From Enterovibrio sp051650965 (GTDB taxonomy: Bacteria > Pseudomonadota > Gammaproteobacteria > Enterobacterales > Vibrionaceae): DNA of 51,720 nt. A model generated the notes under the pieces. It ran no database searches and was not told where the DNA came from. It saw only the letters and a program-made list of their open reading frames with translations. The stretch spans positions 1 to 51,720 of the forward strand of contig JBOFRL010000053.1 of NCBI GenBank assembly GCA_051650965.1. Reading direction: 5' to 3'. The translations under genes were made by a program, and so were the position numbers. Positions 1-8,540 of this stretch are shown piece after piece. Within the stretch, counting starts at the first letter, position 1; the number at the start of each line of letters is the position of its first letter.

Positions 1-133
1 GCGAAAAATAGCCATGGCCTTGTTTAAACAAGATGAAACCAAAAAAGCAAGCATGAAAGCCAAACGTAAAATGGCCGCGCTGGATGACGGCTATCGCTCA
101 ACCCTTTTAGAATCTGGAATTAAAATGCGCTAG
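1..133 (+). CDS. ISAs1-family (H-repeat type) transposase, C-terminal end only
   Basis: The reading frame is open from the window edge to a TAG stop at 131-133. The visible residues begin RKIAMALFKQDETKKASMKA and continue basic to the end. This matches what I know of the C-terminus of ISAs1/H-repeat transposases, where a basic (R)(R/K)IA-x-x-L-x-K-x-(E/D) helix is followed by K-x-K-x-K-x-A-x-x-(D/N)-x-x-Y. The frame also has an internal ATG at 14, but it is most likely the tail of a longer gene. The call rests on a short stretch and is supported by a matching N-terminus at the opposite window edge. Confidence 0.6.
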   Translation, partial: RKIAMALFKQDETKKASMKAKRKMAALDDGYRSTLLESGIKMR

Positions 134-187
134 CCGTGAGTGTTATATTCTTTTACCGCACTTGTGACCCCAAATACCGGCAAAAGT
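1..187 (+). mobile_element. Right end of an ISAs1-like insertion sequence (partial)
   Basis: The element consists of the transposase tail followed by a candidate terminal inverted repeat at 165-187. Read on the minus strand, that stretch begins ACTTTTG and matches the stretch at 51611-51633, on the other side of the window, at roughly 14 of 23 positions. The match is imperfect, so the exact boundary is uncertain and the two ends may come from two related copies. Confidence 0.4.
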
Positions 188-327
188 TAGCTTTCATATC
201 ACAAATGTTTTGAAATATTTGCACGGTATTCTTGCATCTAAAAAATTATAAAATTTAATATAACCAATTGATTTATAAAGAAGTTAATTTAATTGCAGCT
301 ACTTATCCACCCATGTTATTATGAGTA

Positions 328-336
328 TGTTATAAT
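328..336 (+). promoter_or_regulatory. Extended -10 promoter for yjbE
   Basis: A TGTTATAAT element (TG-N-TATAAT) lies 37 nt upstream of the yjbE start codon. No good -35 box is present 17 bp upstream, which fits an extended -10 promoter. The AT-rich DNA at 190-300 could carry activator sites, but I see no clear operator there. Confidence 0.45.
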
Positions 337-372
337 TGGCTTGTTTTCCTGACATTAAGGACCCATTTAGTT

Positions 373-600
373 ATGAAAAAATTATTAATCGCTGCAATGA
401 GCTTTGCTGCAATTTGTGCACCTACTCTATCAGCTCAAGAAGCTGCCGGTAGCGCGTCTGCTGCATCAAACGCCGCTGTCGGTACTGTTTCTGCTAAAGC
501 TGTTGGCGCTACCGCCGCTGTTGCAGCCGTTGGTATTTTAGCTATCGACGTTTCAAACAACACAAGCACAACGACTACTACCACAACTGCAACACGATAA
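373..600 (+). CDS. yjbE: YjbE/GfcA-like small secreted Ala/Thr-rich protein
   Basis: This is a 75-residue protein with a clear Sec signal peptide (MKKLLIAAMSFAAICAPTLS, then AQ). The body is almost entirely Ala, Gly, Val and Ser, with a hydrophobic stretch AVAAVGILAIDV and a poly-Thr tail. Size, composition and position as first gene of a yjbF-yjbG-yjbH operon identify it as YjbE (GfcA). In enterobacteria this operon supports secretion of an exopolysaccharide or group 4 capsule, but the molecular role of YjbE itself is unknown. A hairpin followed by T-rich sequence directly after the gene suggests it is made in excess over the downstream genes. The start ATG follows AAGGA at moderate distance. 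Confidence 0.75.
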   Translation: MKKLLIAAMSFAAICAPTLSAQEAAGSASAASNAAVGTVSAKAVGATAAVAAVGILAIDVSNNTSTTTTTTTATR

Positions 601-619
601 TTGTTTGAATGCTTCTCTT

Positions 620-653
620 AAGGTGAGTAAACTTGGCTCACCTTTATTATTTT
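620..653 (+). terminator. Hairpin attenuator between yjbE and yjbF
   Basis: The stem AAGGTGAG/CTCACCTT has a 9-nt loop and is followed by TATTATTTT. It lies inside the operon, so it probably acts as a partial terminator that lowers expression of yjbFGH relative to yjbE. Confidence 0.6.
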
Positions 654-727
654 CAGTTCTAGCCAATTTTATATCGTGTCTAAAAATACCAACACCTTAT
701 TTCTTGGCGATGCGTGCATTTATTAAT

Positions 728-1435
728 ATGAAATTAATACGCAACAACTCTTATCTGTACATCATATTATTTAGCCTCACCAGTGGCTGCAGCCAAAAAT
801 TAGATATCGTTACCGATACCGCCAAGGCCGCATTTTTATCCGCTCCCGACGTGACTTTAAGCAACGACCACATCAAAAACTCGCCCTACGCCAGTATCTA
901 CGCCAAATTAGAAGGCAGTCCGCGAGCCTTTATGGTGTTGGGATTTATTGAACAAAGCGCCAGCGCGCCGATCAAAAGACAATCGTTGCAACAGCTCAAA
1001 TGGATCTCCGCTAACAAAGAGATGATTGTGACGGAAGCGGGCCGAATTGTGAAAACAGCCAATTTTCGAGCCGGCAACCTGTTAGCTAGCTATTCCGACA
1101 AGCCGGATCCGCTCGCGCTAGGGCTGCTTGATCCAAAAACACCTAAAACATGGCAGCGCCAAATCGACTGGACTCCCGGTAATAATCAAGGTGTTATCGT
1201 CGAATCGCTCTTCACTGCTAAAGGCGAACAGACCATCACCATCTTAGACACCAAAATTAATACCTACTATTTCACCGAGTTGATCACTTTTGTTGGCAAA
1301 AATAAGCAATTTGTTAACGAATATTGGCTCGATAAGCAAAGTGGCCGTGTCTTGAAAAGTAAGCAACTTATCACGCCAGCGCTGCCGCCGATGACCATCA
1401 CCGAATTAAAATCCATTATTTCCCATGAAAAATAA
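728..1435 (+). CDS. yjbF: YjbF/GfcB-like outer-membrane lipoprotein
   Basis: This is a YjbF family (DUF2886/GfcB) lipoprotein. The start at 728 places a signal peptide before a lipobox, LTSGC, giving a lipidated Cys about 20 residues in. The frame is open further upstream, to 605, but that extension runs through the attenuator hairpin and carries no ribosome binding site, so I prefer 728. The mature domain of about 215 residues has alternating beta-strand and Trp/Tyr-rich segments. The gene overlaps the start of yjbG. Family members are thought to work with YjbG and YjbH in exopolysaccharide export at the outer membrane; the exact role is not established. Confidence 0.75.
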   Translation: MKLIRNNSYLYIILFSLTSGCSQKLDIVTDTAKAAFLSAPDVTLSNDHIKNSPYASIYAKLEGSPRAFMVLGFIEQSASAPIKRQSLQQLKWISANKEMIVTEAGRIVKTANFRAGNLLASYSDKPDPLALGLLDPKTPKTWQRQIDWTPGNNQGVIVESLFTAKGEQTITILDTKINTYYFTELITFVGKNKQFVNEYWLDKQSGRVLKSKQLITPALPPMTITELKSIISHEK

Positions 1436-2255
1436 CCTTTTTACGTCATGGCTAACGCATAGAATTTTACGCGGCACGCTTGCTATCAGCTTCTTATTCT
1501 TCTGTACGATAAAACCTGCAGTTGCAGACATTTCCGTGCAAGTGTGGAGTAGCAGCAACCAACCTTTAATTGCGCCGCTCTCTTTTTCAAACGCCGCGCA
1601 ACTACAAACTGTCGTTGAACAAACGCTCAGCCACATTGCTCAAAAAGATGATAGCGCCGCAGCTGCAAAAAAGCCGCACAGCAGTGACGCCGTATTTTGG
1701 GCTGGCGCGCGCCTTTTTCAAACGCAAAGCGAAACGGCCCAACTTGAAAAAATATTGATAAAAATCAACGCGTTAAAACAAGTAAAAACCAAAAATGCCG
1801 CCCTTGTGCAATCGCTTAACGCGCTACAGACGTTTCTTGAGCGCTCGACATTTCGCACGCCGCTGCTTAATGAAATTGACTTAGACAATCTGCGCCTTGG
1901 CATCATTGCTAATCCCAAAATAGCGCAAGACGCGATTTTACTATTGCCGGCGCGCCTCCCTTTTGTGTGGGTGGTTGGCGCATTGCCACGCCCCATTCAG
2001 TTCGTGCATAAATCACAAGCGAGCGCCCGCGACTACGCCGTGCACGCTGCGCCATTGACGTTGCTTGGAGTGAATACAGTAACGGTCATCGCGCCTAATG
2101 GTACAACTCGCGACTATCCCATCGCTTATTGGAATAACGACAACGCAGCGGTTGCGCCAGGCTCTATCATCTACGTCCCCTATCAAAATTTACCGAAGAA
2201 AATGAAAGATTTAAATGCCGAAATCGTTCAGCTTCTCCAATCGCGAGTCCTCTAA
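1425..2255 (+). CDS. yjbG: YjbG/GfcC-like periplasmic capsule-export protein
   Basis: This 276-residue protein has a signal peptide ending near KPAVA-D. It matches the GfcC family pattern: a short N-terminal strand region, a helical middle with many Gln/Lys residues, and a C-terminal beta-grasp-like part around NTVTVIAPNGTTRDYPIAYW and PGSIIYVPY. GfcC folds like the accessory domains of the Wza polysaccharide exporter, so a periplasmic role in polysaccharide secretion is likely. It overlaps yjbF by about 10 nt and is followed within 3 nt by yjbH, indicating translational coupling. Confidence 0.75.
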   Translation: MKNNLFTSWLTHRILRGTLAISFLFFCTIKPAVADISVQVWSSSNQPLIAPLSFSNAAQLQTVVEQTLSHIAQKDDSAAAAKKPHSSDAVFWAGARLFQTQSETAQLEKILIKINALKQVKTKNAALVQSLNALQTFLERSTFRTPLLNEIDLDNLRLGIIANPKIAQDAILLLPARLPFVWVVGALPRPIQFVHKSQASARDYAVHAAPLTLLGVNTVTVIAPNGTTRDYPIAYWNNDNAAVAPGSIIYVPYQNLPKKMKDLNAEIVQLLQSRVL

Positions 2256-2257
2256 AA

Positions 2258-4423
2258 ATGCCAAGCCGCCTTTTTCAGCTTTCGACCATCGCTCTCTTTC
2301 TGAGCCAAACTCTGCCAGCGCATGCGACGCCCTTTACGCCCACACGCGGTGATTTTGGCGGCATCGGCCTGATGCAAATGCCAACCGGCCGTATGGCGGC
2401 GCACGGTGATTTTTCATTTGGCGCCAGCTTTAACCACGACTATCAGCATTACTCGACGGCGCTGCAATTGATGCCGTGGCTTGAGGCCAGCATTCGCTAC
2501 TCGCGCACGCCCAACCGCCTTTATAGCAATGACCCCAATTTCAGCAGCGATAATATCTACACTGACAAAGGCTTTGATCTTAAATTTCGCCTATTAAAAG
2601 AGAGTTTTTGGTTACCCGAAACGTCGCTCGGCTTAAAAGATATCTCAGGAACAGGACTTTTTGATAGCGAGTATATCGCCGCATCAAAGCACATTGGCCC
2701 ATTTGACGTGACCGTTGGCGTAGGATTTGGCTACATCGGCAATAGCGGCAACCTGTTTGGCGATAAAACGTCTGCTGACTGCGGGCGCGAAGCGGGCTTT
2801 TCTGGCCAAGGTGGTGGCCTCGACTATCAGCGCTGGTTTCAAGGCTGCGCTGCACTTTTTGCCGGCGTTGAGTACCAAACGCCTTGGCAGCCGCTGCGTA
2901 TTAAGCTTGAATACGATGGCAATGATTACGCCAACGAGCCTTTTTTGCTTTCCGCGCGCCGTGAAATTCGCCAAGATACCCCCATTAACATCGGCTTGAC
3001 CTATCAACTTAAACAGTGGGGTCAATTTCAAGCCAGCTACCAGCGTGGCAACACGCTAAACCTTGGCTTTTATTTATCGACTAATTTCAATAATATCTCG
3101 CAAGCTTGGAGTGAGGCGCCAAAAGCCTCTTTGGCCGCACAAAGTAAATCGATCGATGAAATCGACTGGTTCAGCCTCTCCAAAGAGCTTGAAAGAAGCG
3201 CTGGCTATAAGGCTTCGCAAATTTACGCGTCGGATCAAGAGATCACCGTCGTTGCCAGCCAAAGCAACTACCGCGATCGCAATATCGCCTATGATCGCGC
3301 TGCAGCGCAAATCATCAGCAGCGGCGCTACTGCAAAAAAAATAACCCTCATTGAGCAAAGCGGTAATTTTGAATTAACGCAAACCAGCATCGACACCGAG
3401 AAATATAAAGAGATTGCTGAGCAAAATATTATTAATGAGAAGCTCAATGACGCTATTACCCATGAAGCAGTGACGCCTGAAAAATATATTGCAGGCAAGC
3501 CGCTGCTTGATCCCGATAATAATAAACGTCTCTCATATGGAATATCCCCTACGTTGCAACAATCTATTGGTGGTTCTGAATCATTTTATTTATTTAATGT
3601 AGGAATATCAGGTAACGCTGATTATAAAATTACCAATAACCTGATATTAAGTGGCAGCGCTTATTTAAATTTATTTGACAATTACGATAACTTTTTATAT
3701 GAAATACCGTCTGACGGAACAAATTTAATTCGTGTAAGAACATTGGTGCGTAAATATGTTTCTGATACACGCTTAGCTTTAAATAATTTGCAGCTTACTG
3801 CGATCGATAAACTCAGTGATAATATTTATGCTCAAGGATATGCCGGATATTTAGAGAGTATGTTTGCGGGCGGCGGCGCAGAAATTTTATATCGCCGGCA
3901 AAATAGCAACTGGGCGATTGGCATCGACACCAACTATGTGATCCAGCGCGATCCGGATGACCCTTTTGGCCTTTATAAAGAGCGCCTGCAGTTTGAACCT
4001 GGCAACAGCCGCGGGTTTCTTGTGCAGACGGGAGGTTTCACCGGCCACCTGACCGCCTACTATCGCCCCAACTGGGAGTGGCTCGACGGCGTCAATATCA
4101 AAGCCAGCGCCGGCCGCTATCTTGCCGAAGATACGGGCGTAACGCTTGACATTTCAAAACAATTTGACTCAGGCGTGATCGCAGGATTTTTTGCAACTAA
4201 AACCAATCTTTCTGCTGATCAGTTTGGCGAGGGCAGCTTTAACAAAGGGTTATATTTGTCTATCCCATTTGACACCTTCACCATCAAGCCAACCACGAGC
4301 CGCGCGTTGATTTCTTGGGTGCCGCTCACGCGCGATGGCGGTCAGAAGCTAAATCGTCAATATTCGTTGTATGATTTAACCAATCCGTTAGATCCTAAAA
4401 GTGAGCTGACGTTTAGCAAATAA
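2258..4423 (+). CDS. yjbH: YjbH/GfcD-like outer-membrane beta-barrel
   Basis: This 721-residue protein has a signal peptide (LSQTLPAHA) and then the family's opening GDFGGIGLMQMPTGRMA, as in YjbH/GfcD. Alternating hydrophobic strands rich in Tyr, Trp and Gly run through both halves, consistent with a large outer-membrane barrel or double barrel. The central part (about residues 370-545; 3360-3890) is clearly richer in A and T, with many AAT, TTA and ATA codons, than the flanking thirds. That may mark recombination or relaxed selection in exposed loops. It is the last gene of the operon, and a long stem-loop follows the stop. Confidence 0.8.
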   Translation: MPSRLFQLSTIALFLSQTLPAHATPFTPTRGDFGGIGLMQMPTGRMAAHGDFSFGASFNHDYQHYSTALQLMPWLEASIRYSRTPNRLYSNDPNFSSDNIYTDKGFDLKFRLLKESFWLPETSLGLKDISGTGLFDSEYIAASKHIGPFDVTVGVGFGYIGNSGNLFGDKTSADCGREAGFSGQGGGLDYQRWFQGCAALFAGVEYQTPWQPLRIKLEYDGNDYANEPFLLSARREIRQDTPINIGLTYQLKQWGQFQASYQRGNTLNLGFYLSTNFNNISQAWSEAPKASLAAQSKSIDEIDWFSLSKELERSAGYKASQIYASDQEITVVASQSNYRDRNIAYDRAAAQIISSGATAKKITLIEQSGNFELTQTSIDTEKYKEIAEQNIINEKLNDAITHEAVTPEKYIAGKPLLDPDNNKRLSYGISPTLQQSIGGSESFYLFNVGISGNADYKITNNLILSGSAYLNLFDNYDNFLYEIPSDGTNLIRVRTLVRKYVSDTRLALNNLQLTAIDKLSDNIYAQGYAGYLESMFAGGGAEILYRRQNSNWAIGIDTNYVIQRDPDDPFGLYKERLQFEPGNSRGFLVQTGGFTGHLTAYYRPNWEWLDGVNIKASAGRYLAEDTGVTLDISKQFDSGVIAGFFATKTNLSADQFGEGSFNKGLYLSIPFDTFTIKPTTSRALISWVPLTRDGGQKLNRQYSLYDLTNPLDPKSELTFSK

Positions 4424-4431
4424 CGCCCACA

Positions 4432-4470
4432 AACGGCCGATTCCACAAATAAAACGTGCAATCGGCCGTT
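4432..4470. terminator. Long-stem hairpin between convergent yjbH and motY
   Basis: An 11-bp perfect stem (AACGGCCGATT/AATCGGCCGTT) with a 17-nt loop lies between the two convergent genes and reaches the motY stop codon. It lacks a clean U-run on either side, so it may act as a bidirectional or processing hairpin. Confidence 0.5.
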
Positions 4471-5342
4471 CAAAATACGGTGCGTCCAAGTGAAATCACT
4501 ACGCGGCGGTTAAGATTGCGCCCAGCTTGCGTATCGTTGACCGCAATCGGCCGCTTGGCGCCAAACGCCTCGGCCACAATGCGCTCTTTAATAACGCCAT
4601 GCTCTACCAAGTATTCTTTAAGTTTTTTCGCACGTTGCTCAGACAATAACTGATTTTGCTCTTTTTCGCCGCGCGCATCGGTATAGGTAGAAAGCAGCAC
4701 TAAATCAAGATCTTCGCTGTGGCGTACAAATTGTACGATCTGCTCAAGTTTAGCTTTTGACGCATAAGTGAGCTCTTGACTCTCCCCCTCATACTGCAAA
4801 ACAGAAAAAGCAATATCTTCAAATGAATAGGGAAAAAGCTGCGTCAAACATTGGTTAAACTCTTGATAAGCCTTCTGAAACGCTATCGTCGACAAGCCAA
4901 CATTGATGCGCTCGCCAATGCTTTGCCAGCGCACAAAATTAAAAGTCGGAATACGGCCACTTTCCAATTCGCTAAGCATTTTCCACGCCACTTGCCCTGT
5001 CACATAGCCATCAAACTGCTTAAAAAAAGTCAGGCGATCGATAACGCTGGCAGGCTCGCCTGGCATCCACGGCGGCGGCATCGACACCAGCGCCACGTTT
5101 TCGATAGAGCCCATCGGCTGATCCATCTTCAGATAAAAATCCAGATTCATTTTTTTGCTGGCGCGCGAACTAAATAGCGCTTGGCCAAAATAAGGGATGC
5201 GATGAGAAAGCTGGCACTCGACGGGGCTATTAACGGCCAGATCCCACTTTGACGTCGCGGGCAAGGCTTGATACAGGCGATCAGCATGCGCATTTGGCAA
5301 CCAACAAAAGCTAACAAATAGCACTATCCATGAAAATTTCAT
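4470..5342 (-). CDS. motY: Sodium-type polar flagellar protein MotY
   Basis: This 290-residue protein has a signal peptide (MKFSWIVLFVSFCWLPNAHA). The N-terminal half carries the MotY pattern: an early CQLSHRIPYFGQALF, PPPWMPG, then ISxI-like and FNQC segments. A C-terminal OmpA-type peptidoglycan-binding domain follows (about residues 180-285), with the motif NQLLSEQRAKKLKEYLVEHG and the closing GRNLNRRVVI. MotY forms the T-ring around the basal body of sodium-driven polar flagella and helps seat the MotX/PomAB stator. The start was set at 5342 because GAGGTGG precedes it and the signal peptide begins there. The neighbouring divergent rnt gene matches the arrangement known from Vibrio. Confidence 0.85.
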   Translation of the reverse strand: MKFSWIVLFVSFCWLPNAHADRLYQALPATSKWDLAVNSPVECQLSHRIPYFGQALFSSRASKKMNLDFYLKMDQPMGSIENVALVSMPPPWMPGEPASVIDRLTFFKQFDGYVTGQVAWKMLSELESGRIPTFNFVRWQSIGERINVGLSTIAFQKAYQEFNQCLTQLFPYSFEDIAFSVLQYEGESQELTYASKAKLEQIVQFVRHSEDLDLVLLSTYTDARGEKEQNQLLSEQRAKKLKEYLVEHGVIKERIVAEAFGAKRPIAVNDTQAGRNLNRRVVISLGRTVF

Positions 5343-5461
5343 TGCCACCTCAATCAATCCTCCTCTCTGTGTCCCCTTTTTGTGCGCTTTCTGATGTAAT
5401 CGCTAGTTTTGCTAAGGGGTTGCATCTGCCATAATGCTTTTTTTTATTACAGCTATTAACT

Positions 5462-6097
5462 ATGAGCGATAATGCCGATCATCACAAATTAAGTGCCCGT
5501 TTTCGCGGCTATCTTCCTGTTGTTATCGACGTCGAGACGGCGGGATTTAATGCAAAAACTGACGCATTATTAGAAATTTGTGCAATTACTCTTAAAATGG
5601 ACGCCGCTGGCGTGCTACATCAAGACAAAGAGCTCTTTTTTCATGTTACCCCTTTTGAAGGAGCCAACATTGAACAAGCGGCGCTCGACTTTATTAAAAT
5701 GCCCGATCCGTTTAGCCCGCTGCGCGGCGCAGTCGATGAAGGCGAGGCGCTCAAGGCAATTTTTTCGTTAGTTCGCAAAGAGTTAAAAGCGGCAGATTGC
5801 CATCGCGCCATCATTGTTGCCCATAATGCCCATTTTGATCATGGCTTTATGATGCAAGCGGCCCAACGCAGCGCGCTAAAACGCAACCCCTTCCACCCTT
5901 TTGCTTCTTTTGATACCACCACGTTAAGTGGGCTCGCTTTTGGACAAACGGTGCTCGCCAAAGCTTGCGAAGCGGCTGGCATTGATTTTGATAATAAAAA
6001 AGCACACAGCGCTCTTTATGACACGCAAAAAACCGCAGAGCTTTTTTGTTGCATCGTCAATCGCTGGCAACAACTTGGTGGCTGGCCCATTGCTTGA
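5462..6097 (+). CDS. rnt: Ribonuclease T
   Basis: This 211-residue DEDDh exonuclease trims 3' ends of tRNA and other stable RNAs, and is involved in tRNA CCA end turnover and 5S/23S maturation. The Exo I motif is VIDVETAGFN (Asp and Glu at about 23 and 25), Exo II is in HNAHFDHGF, and Exo III is HSALYDTQKT with the catalytic His and Asp. Length and motifs match RNase T of E. coli closely. It is divergent from motY with about 120 nt between the genes. The flanks suggest it is a single-gene unit. Confidence 0.92.
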   Translation: MSDNADHHKLSARFRGYLPVVIDVETAGFNAKTDALLEICAITLKMDAAGVLHQDKELFFHVTPFEGANIEQAALDFIKMPDPFSPLRGAVDEGEALKAIFSLVRKELKAADCHRAIIVAHNAHFDHGFMMQAAQRSALKRNPFHPFASFDTTTLSGLAFGQTVLAKACEAAGIDFDNKKAHSALYDTQKTAELFCCIVNRWQQLGGWPIA

Positions 6098-6227
6098 AAG
6101 GCTTTTTGACTGTATTTTGCACAGCGAAAATATAAGTGGGCTTTTATAGGCCGCAATTGTGATCAGCCAATCGCGTTGTGAAAGCGCTTTTGGTTTAAGC
6201 TAGGCATAAACAATAGAGAGCCCTCCT

Positions 6228-7079
6228 ATGATATACGATCGCTTTTCTAATGCTAATCGCAACAAAATGGTTGAACAGATTGAAAATGCTACAGAAACGC
6301 CGATGCTGTTCGTTTCGTTGCTCTATATTGTTGCAGCCTTACTGCCAAACATCATCGCTTTTACGCCTTATCAAGAAGGGGTGCTCGATGATCTGCTGTG
6401 GCTGTTGTGGGGCCTGTTTGCGACCGAATTTCTGCTGCGCCTCATACTCACGCCAAATAAGCTCAATTACATAATCAAAAATTGGCCTGACGTATTGATC
6501 GTCGCTCTGCCTTTCATTCGCCCGCTGCGCTTTTTTAGGCTGCTGTTTGTCTTGCCGCGCGCTTGGCGGCACACGCGCTCGATTTTGCGCAAAAAAACGC
6601 TGCGCATGATTGGCCTGATGAGTACGCTAACGGTGCTGCTATCTGCGTCTTTTGTTTATGTGGTTGAACGCGGCCACTCTGGCCCCATTGACAGCTTCGC
6701 CGACGCACTTTGGTGGGCGATCACCACCATCACCACTGTCGGCTATGGCGATACTTATCCCGTGACAGGCTTTGGCCGCGGAGTGGCGGTGATCCTAATG
6801 GTTACGGGGATCACGCTGTTTGGTCTGCTCACTGCGAATGCCGCCTCCTTTTTCCTAGAAGATCATAAAACTGAGCACTCATATTTGCTGCTTAATACCA
6901 TCAATGACGAGCAAAAACAGCTCGCCGCGCAGCTCTCTAAACTCAATCGCCACACGCCACAGCGGCCGCGTTTTTTGCTGGCAGGATTTAAAGCGCAGCT
7001 GGCAGCTAAAAGAGCCGCACGCGAACAAGCCGCGCAGCTACTGCAGCAAAAACGGCGCAACTTGTTCAAAAAGCAGTAA
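6228..7079 (+). CDS. Six-TM voltage-gated-type potassium channel
   Basis: This 283-residue inner-membrane ion channel has the K+ selectivity filter TTVGYGD at residues 169-175, preceded by a pore helix (ADALWWAITTITT) and followed by the S6 helix. Upstream helices S1-S4 lie at about residues 26-120. The S4-like segment carries spaced arginines (RPLRFFRLLFVLPRAWRHTR), as in voltage sensors. The cytoplasmic tail (about 210-283) is Gln/Lys/Arg-rich and probably a coiled coil that assembles the tetramer. It has no RCK/TrkA domain, so it is not Kch itself. An AGAGCCCTCCT stretch precedes the ATG. Physiological role is unknown; membrane-potential homeostasis is the obvious guess. Confidence 0.85.
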   Translation: MIYDRFSNANRNKMVEQIENATETPMLFVSLLYIVAALLPNIIAFTPYQEGVLDDLLWLLWGLFATEFLLRLILTPNKLNYIIKNWPDVLIVALPFIRPLRFFRLLFVLPRAWRHTRSILRKKTLRMIGLMSTLTVLLSASFVYVVERGHSGPIDSFADALWWAITTITTVGYGDTYPVTGFGRGVAVILMVTGITLFGLLTANAASFFLEDHKTEHSYLLLNTINDEQKQLAAQLSKLNRHTPQRPRFLLAGFKAQLAAKRAAREQAAQLLQQKRRNLFKKQ

Positions 7080-7163
7080 GCGCTTCGCGTAAAAATGGTG
7101 GAATGCCAGTTACCTTTGAATAAAAACTGGCTGCTTGTGAGCTACAGCGATGAAAAAATAGAA

Positions 7164-7199
7164 AAAAGGGCAAATCCTTTCTGATCTGCCCTTTTATAA
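7164..7199. terminator. Bidirectional terminator after the K+ channel gene
   Basis: The stem AAAAGGGCA/TGCCCTTTT has a 14-nt loop, with A-run and T-run on the two sides. It can end transcription of the channel gene on the plus strand and of the DUF1523 gene on the minus strand. Confidence 0.7.
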
Positions 7200-7257
7200 T
7201 TAAAGCCTTGCAGCTAGACGTTTTTACAACTAGCAAAAAAAGCTATTGCATAAAGCA

Positions 7258-7782
7258 TTACGCTTTTTTACTGAAATAACGCCAAGCGAAAAACGTCAGC
7301 GCACCAAAGCCTGCAAACCAAATCAAAAAACCAATCGTACGGCGAATGCTCCACGTGCTCGAATCGTCGTGTGCGGTTTTGATTTCGGTGACGTTAGGGA
7401 ACATGGCAAACATGTTGATGCGCCAGCCGTAAGCTGTGATCAGCGCTGGGCGTTTATCAGATTCGAGCGACTTAGCCTTTCCTTGTACGTCCGCTGAGTC
7501 AAACTTGATGTAAAACGGCCAGCCCCAGCCGGTATCTTCATTACGAAAAACCGCGATCTTCTCTCCAGGCTGCTCAGTGTAAATGTAATACACGTCTGTC
7601 GTTGGACCATCAGCCACGTTTTTCTTGCTGATCGGGCCGTCTTTATCGGTCAGTTTGACTTCAACACCGGTGATATTGGCAATCATCTTTGTCGGCAGAT
7701 AAAAATCAAGCCATAACGCACTTGTCAGGGCAAGCAGAGCAATGGCGATAAAAGCTGGCTTTTTAAACTTCTTACTGATCAT
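7258..7782 (-). CDS. DUF1523 family membrane-anchored protein
   Basis: This 174-residue protein has an N-terminal membrane anchor (FIAIALLALTSALWLDFYLP), a periplasmic domain with VYYIYTEQPGEKIAVFRNEDTGW and FYIKFDSADVQ, and a C-terminal hydrophobic helix (FLIWFAGFGALTFFAW). The arrangement and the tyrosine-rich central motif match DUF1523, a family of unknown function found in proteobacteria. It sits between the K+ channel and grxD and reads toward the channel gene. The start ATG at 7782 is preceded by GAAGGGAT, a good ribosome binding site. Confidence 0.65.
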   Translation of the reverse strand: MISKKFKKPAFIAIALLALTSALWLDFYLPTKMIANITGVEVKLTDKDGPISKKNVADGPTTDVYYIYTEQPGEKIAVFRNEDTGWGWPFYIKFDSADVQGKAKSLESDKRPALITAYGWRINMFAMFPNVTEIKTAHDDSSTWSIRRTIGFLIWFAGFGALTFFAWRYFSKKA

Positions 7783-7863
7783 AATGATCCCTTCTCTTCA
7801 TGCACTATTGTTCTCAATTACCATTGCGAGATAAAGCCGCGCAATGATCCACAAGCTCTTGCA

Positions 7864-8205
7864 TTACTCTTGATCTGAAATAGCAGAGCGGCGCGACGCC
7901 TTTTCCACCAGCGGCTTAAGTTCACCTTTGCGCGCCATTTCTAAAATGATGTCACAGCCACCGATGAGCTCGCCTTCAATCCACAGCTGCGGAAAAGTCG
8001 GCCACTGCGCATATTGCGGTAGCTGCTCGCGAATATCGGGGTGCTGCAGCACGTCAACATAAGCAAATGGCGCGCCGCACGCCGCCAGCGCTTGACTTGC
8101 CTGCGCCGAGAAGCCGCAGCTTGGCAGCTTTGGCGAGCCTTTCATGTACAATAAAATGGCGTTATCTTCAATTTGCTGTTTAATTTTTTCTAAAACGCTT
8201 TGCAT
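7864..8205 (-). CDS. grxD: Monothiol glutaredoxin Grx4
   Basis: This 113-residue monothiol glutaredoxin has the active-site motif CGFS (in SPKLPSCGFSAQA), the cis-Pro segment WPTFPQLWIEGELIGGCD, and the glutathione-binding residues in that region. Grx4 carries and transfers [2Fe-2S] clusters, often with BolA proteins. I start it at 8205, the ATG preceded by AGAGAGGG, rather than six codons upstream. The C-terminal tail after ELKPLVE is a basic extension (KASRRSAISDQE) slightly longer than in E. coli. It is divergent from sodB, a pairing also seen in Vibrio and relatives. Confidence 0.92.
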   Translation of the reverse strand: MQSVLEKIKQQIEDNAILLYMKGSPKLPSCGFSAQASQALAACGAPFAYVDVLQHPDIREQLPQYAQWPTFPQLWIEGELIGGCDIILEMARKGELKPLVEKASRRSAISDQE

Positions 8206-8540
8206 AAACCCTCTCTTTTGCAAACTGTTATACTTTCAATCTGTTGCGAAAGTAAAACACTATTATTTTGCCCTGTCTAAGTTAACCATGCATTATCATA
8301 AAGACAATATTTGTTGTGATGAATGCTTTGCTAGCGACCACTAACTGCTTGAAAGAATTCCTTTTCATAATTTTTTTTTTTGTTACACTTAATTTGACTT
8401 TGATCAAGGAAACCTTTTTAAAGGAGCATTTTGCGGCATTATAACGGATTTGTGCCCAAGCTAAATCGTTTTATTGTTCCGCTAAATATCAAAGCACTTA
8501 ACGCATTATCAGCCTCAACCTGCGAGTATGGAGAATTATC
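8206..8540. promoter_or_regulatory. grxD-sodB intergenic region with FNR/CRP-type palindrome
   Basis: This 335-nt stretch separates divergent grxD and sodB. At 8394-8407 it holds TTGACTTTGATCAA, one mismatch from the FNR consensus TTGAT-N4-ATCAA. It follows an 11-nt T-run near 8371-8381. I see no convincing Fur box. A short open frame around 8289-8343, rich in His and Cys, lies here but has no clear ribosome binding site and I do not call it. Confidence 0.45.

Noticed and set aside
6228..7079. Assignment of the channel as Kch.
   Set aside because: It lacks the RCK domain that defines Kch, so only the general family call is kept.
8144..8344. A 66-codon frame overlapping the grxD start, ending in a His/Cys-rich stretch.
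   Set aside because: Most of it is antisense to grxD, and the non-overlapping part lacks a ribosome binding site.
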